Assembly: GCA_963920525.1 (NCBI GenBank)
Contig: OY986435.1
Location: forward strand, 298,342,708-298,406,707
DNA length: 64,000 nucleotides
Origin: Dichetophora obliterata
Lineage: Eukaryota; Arthropoda; Insecta; Diptera; Sciomyzidae
Reading direction: 5' to 3'
In this document: in pieces, positions 1 to 11,910 of the stretch
Layout: each line of letters begins with the position of its first letter
How positions within the stretch are numbered: position 1 is the first letter of the stretch
Translations under genes and position numbers: made by a program
Notes under the pieces: model-generated
Seen by the model: only the letters and a program-made list of their open reading frames with translations
What the model was told of the DNA's origin: nothing
Databases searched by the model: none

Positions 1-490
1 AACATATATGTTTATTTTAAAAGTAATTTAAAATTACAATTTTAGTTAACAAACTATATTTTTAATATGAAAAAGTATAATGCATAACAGTAATAATTCG
101 AATTTATTATGGTATTTCAAAAATAAATAAATTTTCAAAGAACAACGCATTCCTAGTAACGCATGTGCAAACCTGCGTAGTAATAATACATACTGGCTCT
201 GTAGCTACACTAAAGTGGACCTTATTTTAAAAAGACCAACCCAAGGGCTCAAACTGTTGCAATTGTTGATAAAACTTCGTGAAAAATTTTATAAAGATTA
301 AATGCATATAAACCCGTGCGCACATGGCTTACAGTTTACACAAGTGCATGAAAGAAAAATTTTATTTAATATTTTCATATGAAATTCCATTTGGAATAAG
401 GAAACAGTTAAGATTTTTTTTGTTTTTTCCAAAAAATTTTGATTTCAATAAGGGTAAAAAACCTCAAATTACTTGAATAACTCAGGGGGA
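1..490. other. AT-rich non-coding sequence
   Basis: No convincing reading frame, RNA gene or repeat boundary is visible. The stretch is dominated by A and T runs. The left arm of the inverted-repeat element begins just after it. Confidence 0.5.
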
Positions 491-494
491 CAAA

Positions 495-1105
495 ATTTTT
501 CATTTGTGCATTTTCCCAGTAATATTTGTATTATTTTTTACTTATCTTTTTGCGTTGATTTCAAAACTATTATTACTTTTTTTAGCATCACCAATTTTTG
601 AGACAAACGTCAATGAAAACTTAAGTGAAATTTTAATGTATCAAAATTTGTTCAAACTATTCAACGAGTTGAAGTGCGGGAAGTTAAATCTAAGTGAAAC
701 AGTTATTAACACAATGGCAACCAAAAGCGTGGACAAATTATACCTTCTTGGATATGACCAAAGTCAACTTCTTCTTGAAGCAGGTTTGTCTAAAGTATAT
801 TGCCTTAAAAGATAGAGATTTTCTTTATTTCTTATTATGTAGAGATATACGAGTTGAGTTGTTATTGTTGTAATATTTTTTTTTTATTCTCTTCAACTGC
901 AATAAACATAAAAAAAATAAAAACTTATAATACAAGTTTAAGATTTCAAAGAAGTTTATCTCAAAAACTGGTGATGCTAGAAAAAAAGAAATAATGGTTT
1001 TGAAATTAGCTCACCAAGATTAGTTTGAAAATAATACAAATAATTTGTGAAAATGACCCCCATACAAACCGCGCTGTAAGACGTAATTCTACGTCGAAAA
1101 TATAT
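495..1105. repeat. Inverted-repeat element with about 140-bp arms
   Basis: About 500-640 reads again in reverse complement at about 920-1060. Both arms carry the same order of blocks: a GGGGG run, ATTTGTATTATT, TTTCAAAAC, then AGCATCACCA followed by TTTTTGAGA. The outer right edge, about 1050-1100, is a block of about 50 bp that recurs almost unchanged in opposite orientation at 19112-19162. A frame at 504-815 crosses the left arm; its N-terminal part is only the translated hydrophobic arm and its C-terminal part matches nothing I recognise. Likely a non-autonomous DNA element. No clear target duplication was seen. Confidence 0.5.
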
Positions 1106-1428
1106 AAATGATTAGCGGATGATGGTTGTTTTGTCCCACTAACTTTGGAGAGCCGATCCACCCATGCCAGTGGCACTTCCGTGGCGGATGTGGTCTTTTT
1201 ATTTCGATCCGCTTGTGGACACGGTCCTTGTCAAACAGGTTTGCCAAATATTACGACACTAATAACCGTCTAGAATATGTTCATATTTTTTAGTTTTTTT
1301 AGTTTTTGGGGAATCGTTTGTTGCTCTTTAATTTTGTTGCTTACTTGTACATAAAATACAAATGAATGGAAATTCAGTTACTTATCAAAATGTATTAAAT
1401 TAAAATTTAGTTTTAAGAAAAATTAATT
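1106..1428. other. Non-coding sequence downstream of SmE
   Basis: No gene seen. It lies between the inverted-repeat element and the 3' end of the SmE gene. Around 1140-1250 the sequence is less AT-rich than its surroundings, but it gives no long frame on either strand. Confidence 0.4.
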
Positions 1429-1434
1429 TTTATT
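1429..1434 (-). terminator. Poly(A) signal of SmE
   Basis: AATAAA on the minus strand, about 130 bases downstream of the SmE stop codon. This is a plausible 3' UTR length for a small fly housekeeping gene. Confidence 0.55.
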
Positions 1435-1565
1435 GCTTAAATTTAAACCGCTTTCGGTTTACGACTTGGTCGCGCAAGTTCCACAAAAACTCCATCCTCC
1501 TTCAATCCCCACCGGCAACACAGCTAATATAGCTGCAGGAACTTTACTCAACACGCAACATAACC

Positions 1566-1850
1566 TCAATCCTTGGATGGACTAACGTTTTGTATCAGCG
1601 TTATGTTGTCGCCCTTCAGCATGATGCGTCCCAAGTTCTTGCGTGTGCGTGTCTTGACGTACACTTCCTCAGCATCGTCCAGCACCAGATTCATGTATTC
1701 ATCAAAGCCAACGATATGACCCTCGATGCGCAGCGATATGTTCTCATACAGCCAAACTTGAACACGCGAACGATTCTGCAGGTAACGAAAGATCAGGTTG
1801 ATGGGCTGCACCATCACCTTCTGCACCTTGGTATTGGCTTTGAACGACAT
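1566..1850 (-). CDS. SmE: Small nuclear ribonucleoprotein E (Sm core protein SmE)
   Basis: Encodes a 94-residue protein of the Sm family. SmE is one of seven Sm proteins that form the heptameric ring on the Sm site of U1, U2, U4 and U5 snRNAs, assembled in the cytoplasm and used in nuclear splicing. The Sm1 motif lies at about residues 29-61 ([20 protein letters not shown], then [13 protein letters not shown]). The Sm2 motif is near residues 75-85 ([14 protein letters not shown]). The length matches SmE orthologues, and the N-terminal helix segment [12 protein letters not shown] is typical of E rather than of other Sm proteins. The frame is intact from ATG to TGA and has no intron. It lies among transposon remnants, so its intactness argues for a functional host gene, although a retrocopy cannot be excluded without the parent locus. 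Confidence 0.95.
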   Translation of the reverse strand: MSFKANTKVQKVMVQPINLIFRYLQNRSRVQVWLYENISLRIEGHIVGFDEYMNLVLDDAEEVYVKTRTRKNLGRIMLKGDNITLIQNVSPSKD

Positions 1851-2165
1851 CGCGGCAGCACTTGCAGAGCAACAGATTAATATTTAATTGGCAACACTAG
1901 TGACCGAATACACTTTCTTTGAAATTGGGTCAGCTCCCCTTTTTAAAAAAATCAATTTTAGTACCTATAGGGTGAAAAATTACTCAAACCCGAGTTTCTG
2001 ATGACACAGGATCTCATGAAACAGGATCACTTCCCTAAATATATTATTTCTTTTAGAAATTAAAGTTTAAATGCATCAACTTCAGAAATTTATTAACTGT
2101 TTGCTTGTTTGTTTGTAGAAAAAAAAAATTTTTTGTGATTGAAAATTTTTAAATTTATCTAATAT
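1851..2165. other. Upstream region of SmE
   Basis: Contains the short 5' UTR and presumed promoter of the minus-strand SmE gene. The first bases upstream of the ATG are the least AT-rich part. No TATA box in a convincing position was identified. The rest is AT-rich with no frame. Confidence 0.4.
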
Positions 2166-2200
2166 TAGTTAATTAATTTTATGATCTATTAAATTATTGC

Positions 2201-2509
2201 ATGAATTAATTTGCGAGCTTTAGATCAAGTGAGTTTTTAAGAAGGCAACAACAACAAAAAAACAACTCTGTAGCCATATAATTCAAATGAATGAATTCCT
2301 AAATGTGTGAAGTCATATACAAATTTAAACAGTGAGTTGATCACAGCTTAATCACTCAAAGCCTACTGAAGAGGAAAATGTAGCGATTTTCGAAACAGAC
2401 TGTCTAGTCCGCTAAGTGATTGACTCTATACAGAGTTGTTGTTGTTGTTGTTGTTGCCTTCTTAACAACTTAACAACTTACTTGATCTAAAGCTCGAAAT
2501 TTAATTCAT
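2201..2509. repeat. Foldback MITE, copy 1
   Basis: The left end contains CGAGCTTTAGATCAAGT and then AAGAAGGCAACAACAACAA. The right end is its reverse complement (TTGTTGTTGCCTTCTTAA, then ACTTGATCTAAAGCTCG), giving terminal inverted repeats of about 55 bp that include a CAA/TTG microsatellite. The internal segment of about 150 bp is found inverted in a second copy at 41145-41370. It has no coding capacity, so it is non-autonomous. Confidence 0.8.
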
Positions 2510-2989
2510 TTATCAAATATTTTTATTATATTATAATAGTCGAAAATGAAATAAAGAAATTTTTAGCTGCATAATATTATAAATGTTCAAAAAAGAACTC
2601 GACAACAACATTTATAAATCTGACTGGGTACGATTCAGTGTCCCAGCGTTAATTTGTTGCGATCCCAATAAATTTTGAATTCGCTATGCATCGCATCGCA
2701 CTTTGTTCTGATCACTAACCCTGTCTGGGTATAACGTTAAAAAATGGTACACATTGTTTGCTGTGACCGACCAACACATGCAATTTTATGGTTATGGATA
2801 TTTTACAAGCATGCATGGTTTTTTCCAGATGATCCAGTAACTTATATATTTCTTCCGAACCATTTTTAAGATAATTTACGAAACAACGTTCGACGATATT
2901 GTTTATAGGCTTGAATGCAGCAAAGGGTTCAATTCTGATATTTACTTCGATATGATGTGTATGTATGACTTTATATGATGTTTAAATAA

Positions 2990-3877
2990 ATATTCACGTC
3001 ATGTCAGGTCAATTCAGGCTGCACACTTCCAAAGATTGGCCTTGTGAATCCACCAAATTTTCTTTCCATATTATCTTATATGCTTAGAAGGCATATACTG
3101 TATGCGGAGTGATATCGTACCCCTTAACGGTACTAGTTGTTCATCTATTGTCAAGTTACTACCTAGTTTGTAATGCTTTCGCATTTCTCTAATGATAATA
3201 TTCCAAATATCCCTTATTGCCGCCAATTAATCTTTTGGTGTGCAAGTTGATCGTGTTGATTTGTCATCAAAACGCAAATGCCGTAACAGTGCAAAAAATT
3301 TATTTTTAGAAACACAGACCCTATATATTGAACTTCTAAATAAAGGATACCTAAATACTTCATTAGGCGTGGCACATTGCCAGCATGATCCAGCATCGAT
3401 CAATATTCCTATGAACGTTTGAGTTTCCAACATATCGGTCATCTTCCATTTGATGCCCACTATGTTGATTTTAGTGGATCCCCTTCCAAGTTTTTGTATT
3501 TTACAATAATTTCTACTACTTTGTCAGTGAAATATAGATAAAAGCATACACAGGACAATCGATGTTTTTCCAGGTCGTAACACTATTACACTTACTTTGG
3601 CTCTGATGATGTTATGAAGTGGGGCTTGGCCTTGAAAACTTGGTGGAATTGAAGACCACTCTTCTGTATATTTGCCGATAAATGTTTCATCATTATTGCC
3701 TCCACCTTCACTTTCTTCAGCAGATTTGGTGCTTATTTCATCCTCTGATTCGGATGCTGTTTCCAAAACATCTATTTCACTATCTCAGATGTAAGATTCA
3801 TCACAATCTTCAGCAGTGTCTTCCAATTATCTCTCATCATGTTCCTCTTCCATAGCGTTTCTAATTTCTGCATCCAT
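2990..3877 (-). pseudogene. Decayed piggyBac-like transposase
   Basis: Read on the minus strand, a start at 3877 is followed by an acidic N-terminal stretch rich in Glu, Asp and Ser, then W-SSIPPSF and PLHNII near 3620-3660. The piggyBac block FFALLRHLRFDDKSTR lies at about 3240-3310, TIDEQLVPLRG at about 3120-3155, and QYMPSK followed by KIWWI at about 3040-3100. This is the domain order of DDE_Tnp_1_7 (piggyBac) transposases, which excise at TTAA sites. The frame is broken by stops within the first 40 codons and by at least three frameshifts, and it is truncated before the C-terminus. It is not functional. Confidence 0.85.
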
Positions 3878-4085
3878 TAGATGTCTTGTTCTTCTAGATC
3901 CAGACAAGCTGCTAGTAAAAAAATTATAATTTTATAACTACTGAATATTGTTCTGATAATAACTATTGTATACCCTGTGTACGTGAACCTATGCAATACG
4001 ACAATGATTTTATTTGCTTCTAAATCATCAATGCAAATATTCTGCCTTGACAGATCATGTTTCGACATGAATAAACAATGTGCAA

Positions 4086-4206
4086 AACATTTTTACTCGA
4101 GTACAAGCTTACACCGTAGATCGTCGTTGTCACATTTTTTACTCGAGTACATGCCAATACCTTAGATCGTCGTTGTGGTGTCTTAGAGTCCCTGCTGGGC
4201 AGTTAA
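4086..4206. repeat. Subterminal direct repeats and TTAA at the presumed piggyBac end
   Basis: Two direct repeats of about 45 bp (TTTTTACTCGAGTACA to TAGATCGTCGTTGT) lie at about 4086-4130 and 4132-4177. They are followed by CCCTGCTGGGCAG and then TTAA at 4203-4206. piggyBac elements carry subterminal repeats and use TTAA targets, and this lies 5' of the minus-strand transposase remnant, so it is probably that element's left terminus. The other terminus was not found with confidence. Confidence 0.45.
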
Positions 4207-4429
4207 TGATATTTTTCAATACTATGTGCAATAAATTAATATTATCAAAGCATAATAAAAAATTTATTGTGTATAACAATAACGAAGTGACCAATAATAA
4301 AATACATTAAACTCATTTTGCTATAAAAAGTGTTTTAAATCTTTTATATTCGTTCGAAATTCAGTAGTTAAATTCAGTAATTATTGCAAATGCAAGGCGA
4401 ACCAGAAATCGAATGCGTTTGAACTCGAA

Positions 4430-5150
4430 AGGTAAATCGATTGGAATAACTTAAATTTTCAGAATGGGCAGTGGAATTTTTCGCCCTTGAATGTGCCTTT
4501 GAGTATCGTTTCTTGAATGTAAATTATTCTTGAGTTGCTTCATAACCAATCTTGTTTCATTGCACAGATTCAGTTGATTGAGGAACCGGAGCATAAGAGT
4601 TAACAGATCCAACCTTCAATCATAAATTGATGTGGTGGTAATCCTGACAAATATAATGATTTGAATTACATAAATTCGGCAGGAACGAAATTTGTCCGAT
4701 AGAAAAGTTAACTGGTATTTCTCAATTGCCAATCGTCAACAACTGTTTTGAGAAAATCTCGGCTTACGAGTCGTTGTGCAATGCAACTCGCATATTCGTC
4801 GTCATCGCAGCTTTTCCACAGAACGGCACATATACGAAATCTTAAAGCAAGCGTTGATTTCATCGGCTACCGTTGATCGTGGAATGACATTAATTGTTAG
4901 TTGGAAATCGCCTGCCAGCAGAATCATTTCCCCTCCAAAAGTCTCGTGTTACTCCGCAGAGCTTTCATAATCCGATCGAGTGCCTCCAATGCTCGTTTTT
5001 GTCGTCCCAAATGATAGTCTTGCAACTTTTTTTTTTATAAGAAAGCAAGGTATCACACATATTAATTATCGAATTTTTATTTTCTGTAGCACTTTCACCG
5101 TTACAGAAATGTGTGAAATATTGCATGTCGGTTAGCAAAAAAACTTTTGC
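4430..5150 (-). pseudogene. Decayed Helitron helicase (PIF1-like) fragment
   Basis: On the minus strand, broken frames give in order: SCKTIIWDD (about 5010), ALEALDRIMKALRSN (about 4985), GEMILLAGDFQ then VIPRSTVADEINACF (about 4830-4940), and SGLPPHQF followed by FLNQLNLCNETRLVMKQL (about 4510-4650). These are the Walker B, motif III and C-terminal blocks of PIF1-family helicases as found in insect Helitron Rep-helicase proteins. The rolling-circle Rep nuclease domain is not seen. Stops and frameshifts make it non-functional. Confidence 0.75.
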
Positions 5151-5179
5151 TGGGCATGCATATAATATATGCATTAATG

Positions 5180-6440
5180 TATATTTTAATGTGTCATTTC
5201 ACTTCGTTTTTATCCAAGTCAACTCATTCATTTCCTCTGCACTTAAAATGTTAGCATTTCTCTTTACACTATTGTTTTTCCGTCTAATTCATCACTTTAC
5301 ATACAAAAATTTTCAGTATTTTCATTTAATGTTGACTTCTAACATTAAGCATTTGCAAAAAAAAAAAAATCCCATCAATCTATCCTACACTGAGCTCACT
5401 TGGTATATTTTTGGTTATAATTCGTACGTTTGTTTGTGCGTCTAATTGTTCGATTTGTTTGCTTGTGCAACCTAGCCTAGAAGAATGCTCTTTGTTGTGC
5501 CTTCAGACTTAGCTGCATGCATGAGCTTAAATATTGCATACATTTAAGCATTATGCCGTTGCACATAGTTAAGTATCAAAGTGAAGGAAATTTTCAAGTC
5601 TGTCATGAGGTGGAGGTGGAGGTAAGGCTGAAGATAGAGACGAGTTCTTGAAGTTTGTGTAGAGGAAAAAAAGAAGTTGATGGCAGGCTTAACGTAGAGC
5701 ATCTATTTTCAATTTTGCTGAAGTGCACATAATTTAAATAAATTTCCCATCATATGCAGATCCTTGCACATAGCCGGCACAAATGTGCATCTACACTACA
5801 TTTTGTATGTGTGTGTGTGTGTGTATGTTTTTGCATACATATTTATTATGCCAAAATGGATTATCCTTTAAGCAGCCTGGGAAAAACATTTTTGCTTGTG
5901 CTGCTATTTTTGTGTTTGTGAATATTTTGCAGAACTATGAAGCAGTGCTTCACGTTTGCTTGTTTGTTTGTCGTCGTCTTATCATTGCTTGGACTTCAAG
6001 GAACAAACGTAGGAACGACAATAGCAACAAATACACGTTGTATGTGCTTGCTACAATCTTACAAAATCCTTCAAAAACCCAACTCATTTAAGTACAGACC
6101 CAGCCGGAGACAGCCCTCTAGTCAGCCAACCAGCTCGTTATCGTTAAAATTTTCAGTTTTATATAGAAGTACTTTTTTTTTTGCTTTTATTATTATTTTT
6201 TTTTTTTGCTATTTGGTTATTCGGCAAAGCATTCATTTGTAGAATTTATTATTATGAGTTGCATGTAATTGATATGGAAAACCTTTTATGTGCCTGTGTG
6301 TGGCAGAGATGCCATTACTGTATAGGTTGTTTGGTTTGTTTACACAAAACCACATACAAATAACAACCCATTTCGCCTTTGTCCCACACACAAAGTGCTT
6401 CAATTTGTTTGTTGTATGCGTGTGTTACTTTTTGTGTACC
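5180..6440. other. Non-coding sequence with a TG microsatellite
   Basis: Several frames of 60-110 codons exist here, but they overlap in all phases and are rich in Phe, Cys and Leu from low-complexity DNA, so none is supported. A (TG)n tract lies at about 5808-5826. The character resembles fly intronic or intergenic DNA. Confidence 0.5.
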
Positions 6441-6442
6441 TA

Positions 6443-7319
6443 CCCAGTGGGGAAATCCATCCTTACATAATGCATTATTCCCCACTTATTTTTCATCCGT
6501 GGGGCATGAAAACTTCAATACCAAATGCCCATTACTTTTACACAGGCATGATCGCCACTATAAGCTTTCTTTTGTAATGCATGATATGCATCATACGTGC
6601 TTACGTGACACTTTATTTAATTAGGTTCAGGGAATGTAATTCCGACAATCGGAATTGATCGGGCTTCCATGATTATGCACTTTATTTTACAATGTAGCAT
6701 GTATGCATGAAAACGTAAGGTATCGGTAAAGAATTTATATCCCGAATGCACATTCTCTATTTTAATCATACCACGATGGAAAATGTAAGCACTACTTACG
6801 TTTTCGCTTACAAATGAAGGTAAGCGTTAGGCGATGGTTCTAAATAAATAAATTATTAGAAGATAATAAATAAGAGTCAATACTTTAATGCCAAAAATTT
6901 CTAAATAAGTCTTTAAGTTTATTTATTAAATTTTAATAATGTAAAAAATTGTGCATATCATCATTACGCAAAATTTTATGTTGCCGCACTGGCGATCAGC
7001 AGGCATTTGTTTTTAGTTAACTATTTCACTGTACTTTTTTCTACACTAAATCTCTTTCAAGCAGTCGTTAAGAACCGCTATGTCGGTTTGCCGCTGCATG
7101 ACTCCTTCATTAAAAAATAATGTTCTTATGGAAATGATTACACGAAGAGGCGATCGGCTCAAACGTGCATTTTTTTATTTTCAATCGTAAGCGAAGATGT
7201 AAGGTGCTGTAAATGTAACAAAAAACATTCTTAATTTCGTATGATTCTATTCCTATCTTAATTAGCAAAAGGAAATCATGCAGTATTTAGTAAGCACCTT
7301 ACGATTTTTTCCCACTGGG
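6443..7319. mobile_element. Non-autonomous DNA element flanked by TA
   Basis: The ends CCCAGTGGGGAAA and, in reverse complement, CCCAGTGGGAAAA form a short terminal inverted repeat. Each end is flanked directly by TA (6441-6442 and 7320-7321), as expected for Tc1/mariner-type insertion. The 877-bp interior has no transposase, but it repeats motifs such as CTTACGTTTTCGCTTAC and AAACGTAAGG in both orientations. Best read as a MITE-like element. Confidence 0.6.
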
Positions 7320-7335
7320 TACTTTTGAATGTTTG

Positions 7336-7372
7336 AATTTGTTTGTGTGTGCGTGCGTGTGTGTGTACGCTC
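7336..7372. repeat. TG/CG-rich microsatellite
   Basis: An imperfect (TG)n tract with GC interruptions. The antisense frame across it (7262-7468) is low complexity and is not called a gene. Confidence 0.7.
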
Positions 7373-7671
7373 TCTCTTTTCTTCACTAATTTGTGTAGAA
7401 TATTCTGTGTAGAATAGAGCTTTACATTTATGAATTATGCTGCAGGATATGTGCTTAAATTGAAGCAACTTTTTATTGTGAGGAAAAAGATATCCAAGAA
7501 GAGTTTAATTGTTGTCAGTGAGTTAGTGTTTCTTCGTTTTTTCCAATAGCCAAAAATTATCGTTTTTGAATTGAGCTATCCGCTTTTTTGGATGAAACAT
7601 TTTTGACGCATTTCGGAACTGTTTGTGTTCCAAACCTGGTACCATATGGTCTTTAGGTACTCTGCAGTGAA

Positions 7672-8030
7672 AAATCGTACTAGTTATGAATTTAACTTGT
7701 TAACTCACTAGTTAGAATAAAACTAGCCAAAAAAATACTAGATGTTAAACTAGTGAACACTTACTAACAAAAAAGTTACCAGATAAGTTAATATCTTTAT
7801 TCCAGCTAGTTTAAAAACCCAAGCTGTTTTACTAGTTATAAAATAACTAGTTGCTTAATTAAAAGTTAACTAGCTAGTCGCATTTTGGCTAGTTAAAAAA
7901 TATCAACTGTTTTTTTATCTCATAACTAAGTAATCAAAAATGTACTAGCTTCTTTGATAGTTGCAAACTCGCTAGTTTTGCGTAAATTTGTAAAGATTAA
8001 ATTAACTGAATTTCTAGTTGTAAAAACATT
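7672..8030. repeat. CTAG-rich palindromic repeat element
   Basis: Within about 350 bp the motif AACTAGTT, or CTAGTTA and CTAGC variants, recurs about twenty times in both orientations. The left edge reads CTGCAGTGAAAAATCG, resembling the CTGCAC termini of the AAGCAAAT-type elements elsewhere in the window. The right edge is unclear. No coding capacity. Confidence 0.6.
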
Positions 8031-8039
8031 AACAATTAG

Positions 8040-9660
8040 GGATGTGACAGATGTCATTTTGCGGATGCAGATCTGTAAAGAGCTTTCCTTGAGGATGTGC
8101 GTACTTGAAATTTATATCCGGATGCGGAGGTTTTCAATTAAATTATAAAATTATTTTTTATAATTGTTGTTATATATTTTTATTAAGTAAAAATCTGTTA
8201 AAGATACAGTTTGGTTCTAAATGTTTCAAAAAATCAATTTTCTAAAAAACCTTTTTTAGTTTATTACTCGTGAGTCATTTATATAAAAATTTTAATTTCG
8301 ATTAAATTAAAATTTCCATTAAATGTTTTTGTATATTTTGGAATTTTGTAAAAACGTGTTAAATTTAAGTTTGAGACCACTATAAAAATATTAGTTAAAA
8401 AATTTACTAAGCTTTTTTAACGAAGAAATAATTTTATCACTGTTTTTTCACAATCAAAAACTGTTTTTTAGTTCTAAACTGAATTTACAGGCTACTGGTA
8501 AGCATGTTACATGCACTTCGCTAATGAAAATCAAATTTATAAAAATCTTCCTAAAATTTTTTAGTAGTTTTTCCAGTTGGAAAATAACAATTGGATTGTC
8601 TCTAAATAAAAAATTAATATAAATTGAGTCTGATAGTTGATGCAATTTCTTAAATCTTCTGAATTACTATTTTATACGAAAAATTGTAAAGTCGTTTTTT
8701 AATGTAAATTAGCAAAAAGGTGTAAGTTAAGAAAGCAGTCGCTTTTTAGTTTTTATTATAGTATATACAGCAACCTGTAGCAATATTATCGACGTTAACA
8801 GATCGACATATATCAAGCTGAAAAACCTGCAAGAACAGTGCAACAAGTGCCATTATGTTATTTGCTGCAAGTTTACGCTGTGTGCGAAAATAAGTTAATT
8901 GGATAACAGTTACTGACTTTTCTAATATATTGGAATAGTGTCGGTAATGCAGTACTTATTTCTAATTTATAATATTTTCCAGCATACTTTTCAGCATACT
9001 TTCGGTTAGTACGCAATTGAACCGAAAAATTTGTTCAATGCAGCCAAGCTTACAACCATGATTGGACAGTTAAAATGTCAAAATTTCGCTGTCTTTTATA
9101 TGTCAGTACATTTAATTGGCGTGGAAATTTGACTTTCAACAATATAGTTCAAATAACACATTAAACGTAAAAAAATTAACTTTTACAAAATTCTTATTCA
9201 CAGTCATCTTTTCGATGATACAGTGATATATATAGAACATTTAAAGTGCCGTTGATAAAGAACTGTGTGACAACGTGTGGGTGAAACAATAGTGAGAAAA
9301 AGGTCAAATCACAATAGAACAGATTTAACAGGAGGGAGGCGGGGGTGGGGAGGCATATTAAAAGTCTGGTATAAAAAAATAGATTTTTAGCCATAACTTT
9401 TGATTGGAAAGAGATATTGGGGTAATTTTTTCACATAAATTATTTTTGAGACTTGACTTTTTTGTAAAAATATAAAAACAACATTTTGAAAAAATTAAAT
9501 TTCGCGAAAAAAATCAAAGGGGTACTTTGTTGTTTTGATGACAAAAACAGTAAAATAATTTTTGCGCTTAGCTGGAAGAATTTTGGCAAATAAATGCTTT
9601 GTCATATGAAAGGTAGCCAGATTTGCAATTTTTAATTGATTTAATTTTTACAACAACAAC
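8040..9660. other. AT-rich non-coding sequence
   Basis: No supported gene. Short frames on the minus strand at 8454-8645 and 9194-9394 are low complexity. A G-rich block lies at about 9330-9352. Confidence 0.45.
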
Positions 9661-9669
9661 AATTTTTGA

Positions 9670-10235
9670 GTCATTTTTTGAGTAAAAAGTCAATATTTTG
9701 GACCTTTTTTGACATAATCATAAAACATATATACACTGACTTAACGGTACAGTTCAACCTATTTTTGTGAAGTGATTTTATTGAACTTTTGAACAAAAAA
9801 ATTTGAATGAAATATATAAATGGACAGCGGAGATATTTGCATCGAAAAACCAAACTTTGATTTTCATGTCGTTTTTTTCTCATTCTTAGGTAACGATGTT
9901 TTATGAATTAGTCGTTGTACTGAAAATTTCTCCAATTTTGAAGATATGTGAGTGTTTTTGACGTCAAAATAACAAAAAATTTTTAAAATTAAATACACAA
10001 AAATCTCCGATCGTAAAAAGTTTTATAATAACAAAATTACCGTTAGTTGAAAAATTTCAGAGGGGGCGGGGCAAAAACTAAGTATGTAACATTTTAAGTT
10101 TGAATAAATTTAATATGTGTACCTAGTTTGAGAGAAATCCGTTGAGCCGTTTAGATTTGTATAAAGGCCAAACAAACAAACAAATAGAAAATGAGTTATA
10201 TTACTATAGATAAGATACCATTAGGAATAATAAAC
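9670..10235. repeat. Dispersed repeat related to 22625-22785
   Basis: About 9770-9900 matches 22630-22785 in reverse complement, including ATATCTCCGCTGT, TTTTTTTGTT and the Phe-rich flanks. Further right, GAGAAATCCGTTGAGCCGTTTAG followed by AAACAAACAAACAAAT at about 10122-10185 is the kind of tail often seen at ends of insect interspersed repeats. The element class is not identified. Confidence 0.45.
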
Positions 10236-10239
10236 AACA

Positions 10240-11260
10240 TCTTATGTAAGCCGCTGAGACGGAAAAAATTTGTAAGCTACTGTTTAAGCTTACATCCATG
10301 GCAACAAAAACTTTACGTAAACACGTTTTCCTCGAAACAATGCTTTTCGACCTCGTTGACGTTATGACGAAAAAACTATTCAACCGATCGGACTAAAATT
10401 TTAAATACTATTTTACATATGTGTGTTTATATAGTACAATTATGTATATTCATTAATATTTAATCTTTTTTTGATGCAACCTAACATAAAAATAAAGTTA
10501 AAAAATATGCGAAACTCCGTCATTTTATTTTATTTTTGCCCAAATGTGGAGTGAGTGTTACAATATAACTTGAAAGTTTAAATAAAAGTTCATCCTTTAA
10601 CCTTTAAAAAAAACACTAAAAAAAATCAAATGTGTTTAAAAAAGTTCTATCAAGCCGATTGAAATTTTAATACTTTATTGTATACGCCAAATGTTCTCTT
10701 ACCTGCGAGAATTTTACATTTTAATTAATTTTTTTTCTATTTTTTTTTTCCTATTTTCCCCCCAATTTTCCACAAAAAAGACGCGATTTTTTTAAAATTT
10801 CTATTTAGATGTCCGCCATTTTTTTATTTTTTAATGAAATTGTTTAAATAAACTACCAGTCAGAATGACAAGTCTACAGAACAATAATCTATTTAATTTG
10901 TTTGTTTTAAATTACTTGAAGTGCCATTATCACCCGAGCAATCTGGACGTACAATTTAAAAAAAAAACTGCAACATAAAAAAGTGTTTTTGTACATTTTG
11001 AGATGTTTACAAAACAATACAAAAATATTTAAGCGATTGTATTTTATTTTCTTATAAAAATATCATTCCGAAATAAACCTTGAAAGTTAGGGCGCAGCAC
11101 CGACTTCAATACAATTATTCTAAGTTATTTTCAATTTAGTTTGTATAAGATAAATGTGCAGCTTTTTAAAAATAACAATCTACTTGAAAATAGAAATATA
11201 AATATAGTTTCAATAATGCAAATATATGGCCAACTTACGAATTACAAGCTGTTTTCAAAA
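10240..11260. other. AT-rich non-coding sequence
   Basis: No gene seen. The block ACACGTTTTCCTCGAAAC near 10320 recurs in related form at about 14600 (opposite strand) and 16750, which points to scattered MITE pieces. Confidence 0.4.
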
Positions 11261-11267
11261 AGACTAT

Positions 11268-11415
11268 ACCAAAAATAATACTAGCATACTACTAGTATGA
11301 AAACTACTAGAATTAAACTGGCTAAAATAATACTAATACGAAATTGGTCAATATTAAATTAGTATTTATCTAGTTAAAAATATACTAGCACAAAGGTGGC
11401 TAGTTTATAAAATTA
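11268..11415. repeat. Fragment of the CTAG-rich repeat element
   Basis: About ten CTAG or ACTAGT motifs occur in about 150 bp with the same spacing style as at 7672-8030 (for example ATACTAGC, ACTACTAG, CTGGCTAA). Interpreted as a diverged or partial copy of the same element. Confidence 0.5.
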
Positions 11416-11910
11416 ATTTTATAAAAGAATACTTTATTGAATATAAAATCAATGTTTATTTATGAAAATTTGATGAAAATTGATTGAGTTATTGAATTTT
11501 TTATATATATGAAATGACGTCTTTATTGCTCAATGGGTCATCGGAGCGTTCATGTATCTTTTTAAATATATTTTTTTGATTTCTTCCAAAATTGGTATAT
11601 ATTTGAATACAAATGACCCTTTCTTGTATATCCCTTTTTCTTAAATATCCTATTAAAAACTCCAAAATTATTACTTTTACTTTAAACTACTCTTTATATG
11701 AAAAAAGTAATATTTTAGATTTTTTTTCATTTTTTGTTTCATCGTAAAATGTTTTTCCGAATTTGATGGATGTAAGAGTAATTTCCAGAAGAAATTATTG
11801 CTGTTAAATTGGTCCTAGGCAGAAAATTTATTTTAACTTTAAATGAAACAGAACAACATTTTCAGTTACATACATTCATACTTTTACTAAAAATACATAT
11901 TTTCACAATG

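Noticed and set aside
1590..1880. 96-codon plus-strand frame over SmE
   Set aside because: Antisense shadow of the conserved minus-strand SmE gene.
5113..6624. Cluster of 60-110 codon frames
   Set aside because: Overlapping in several phases, low complexity, rich in Phe/Cys/Leu from T-rich DNA; no domain recognised.
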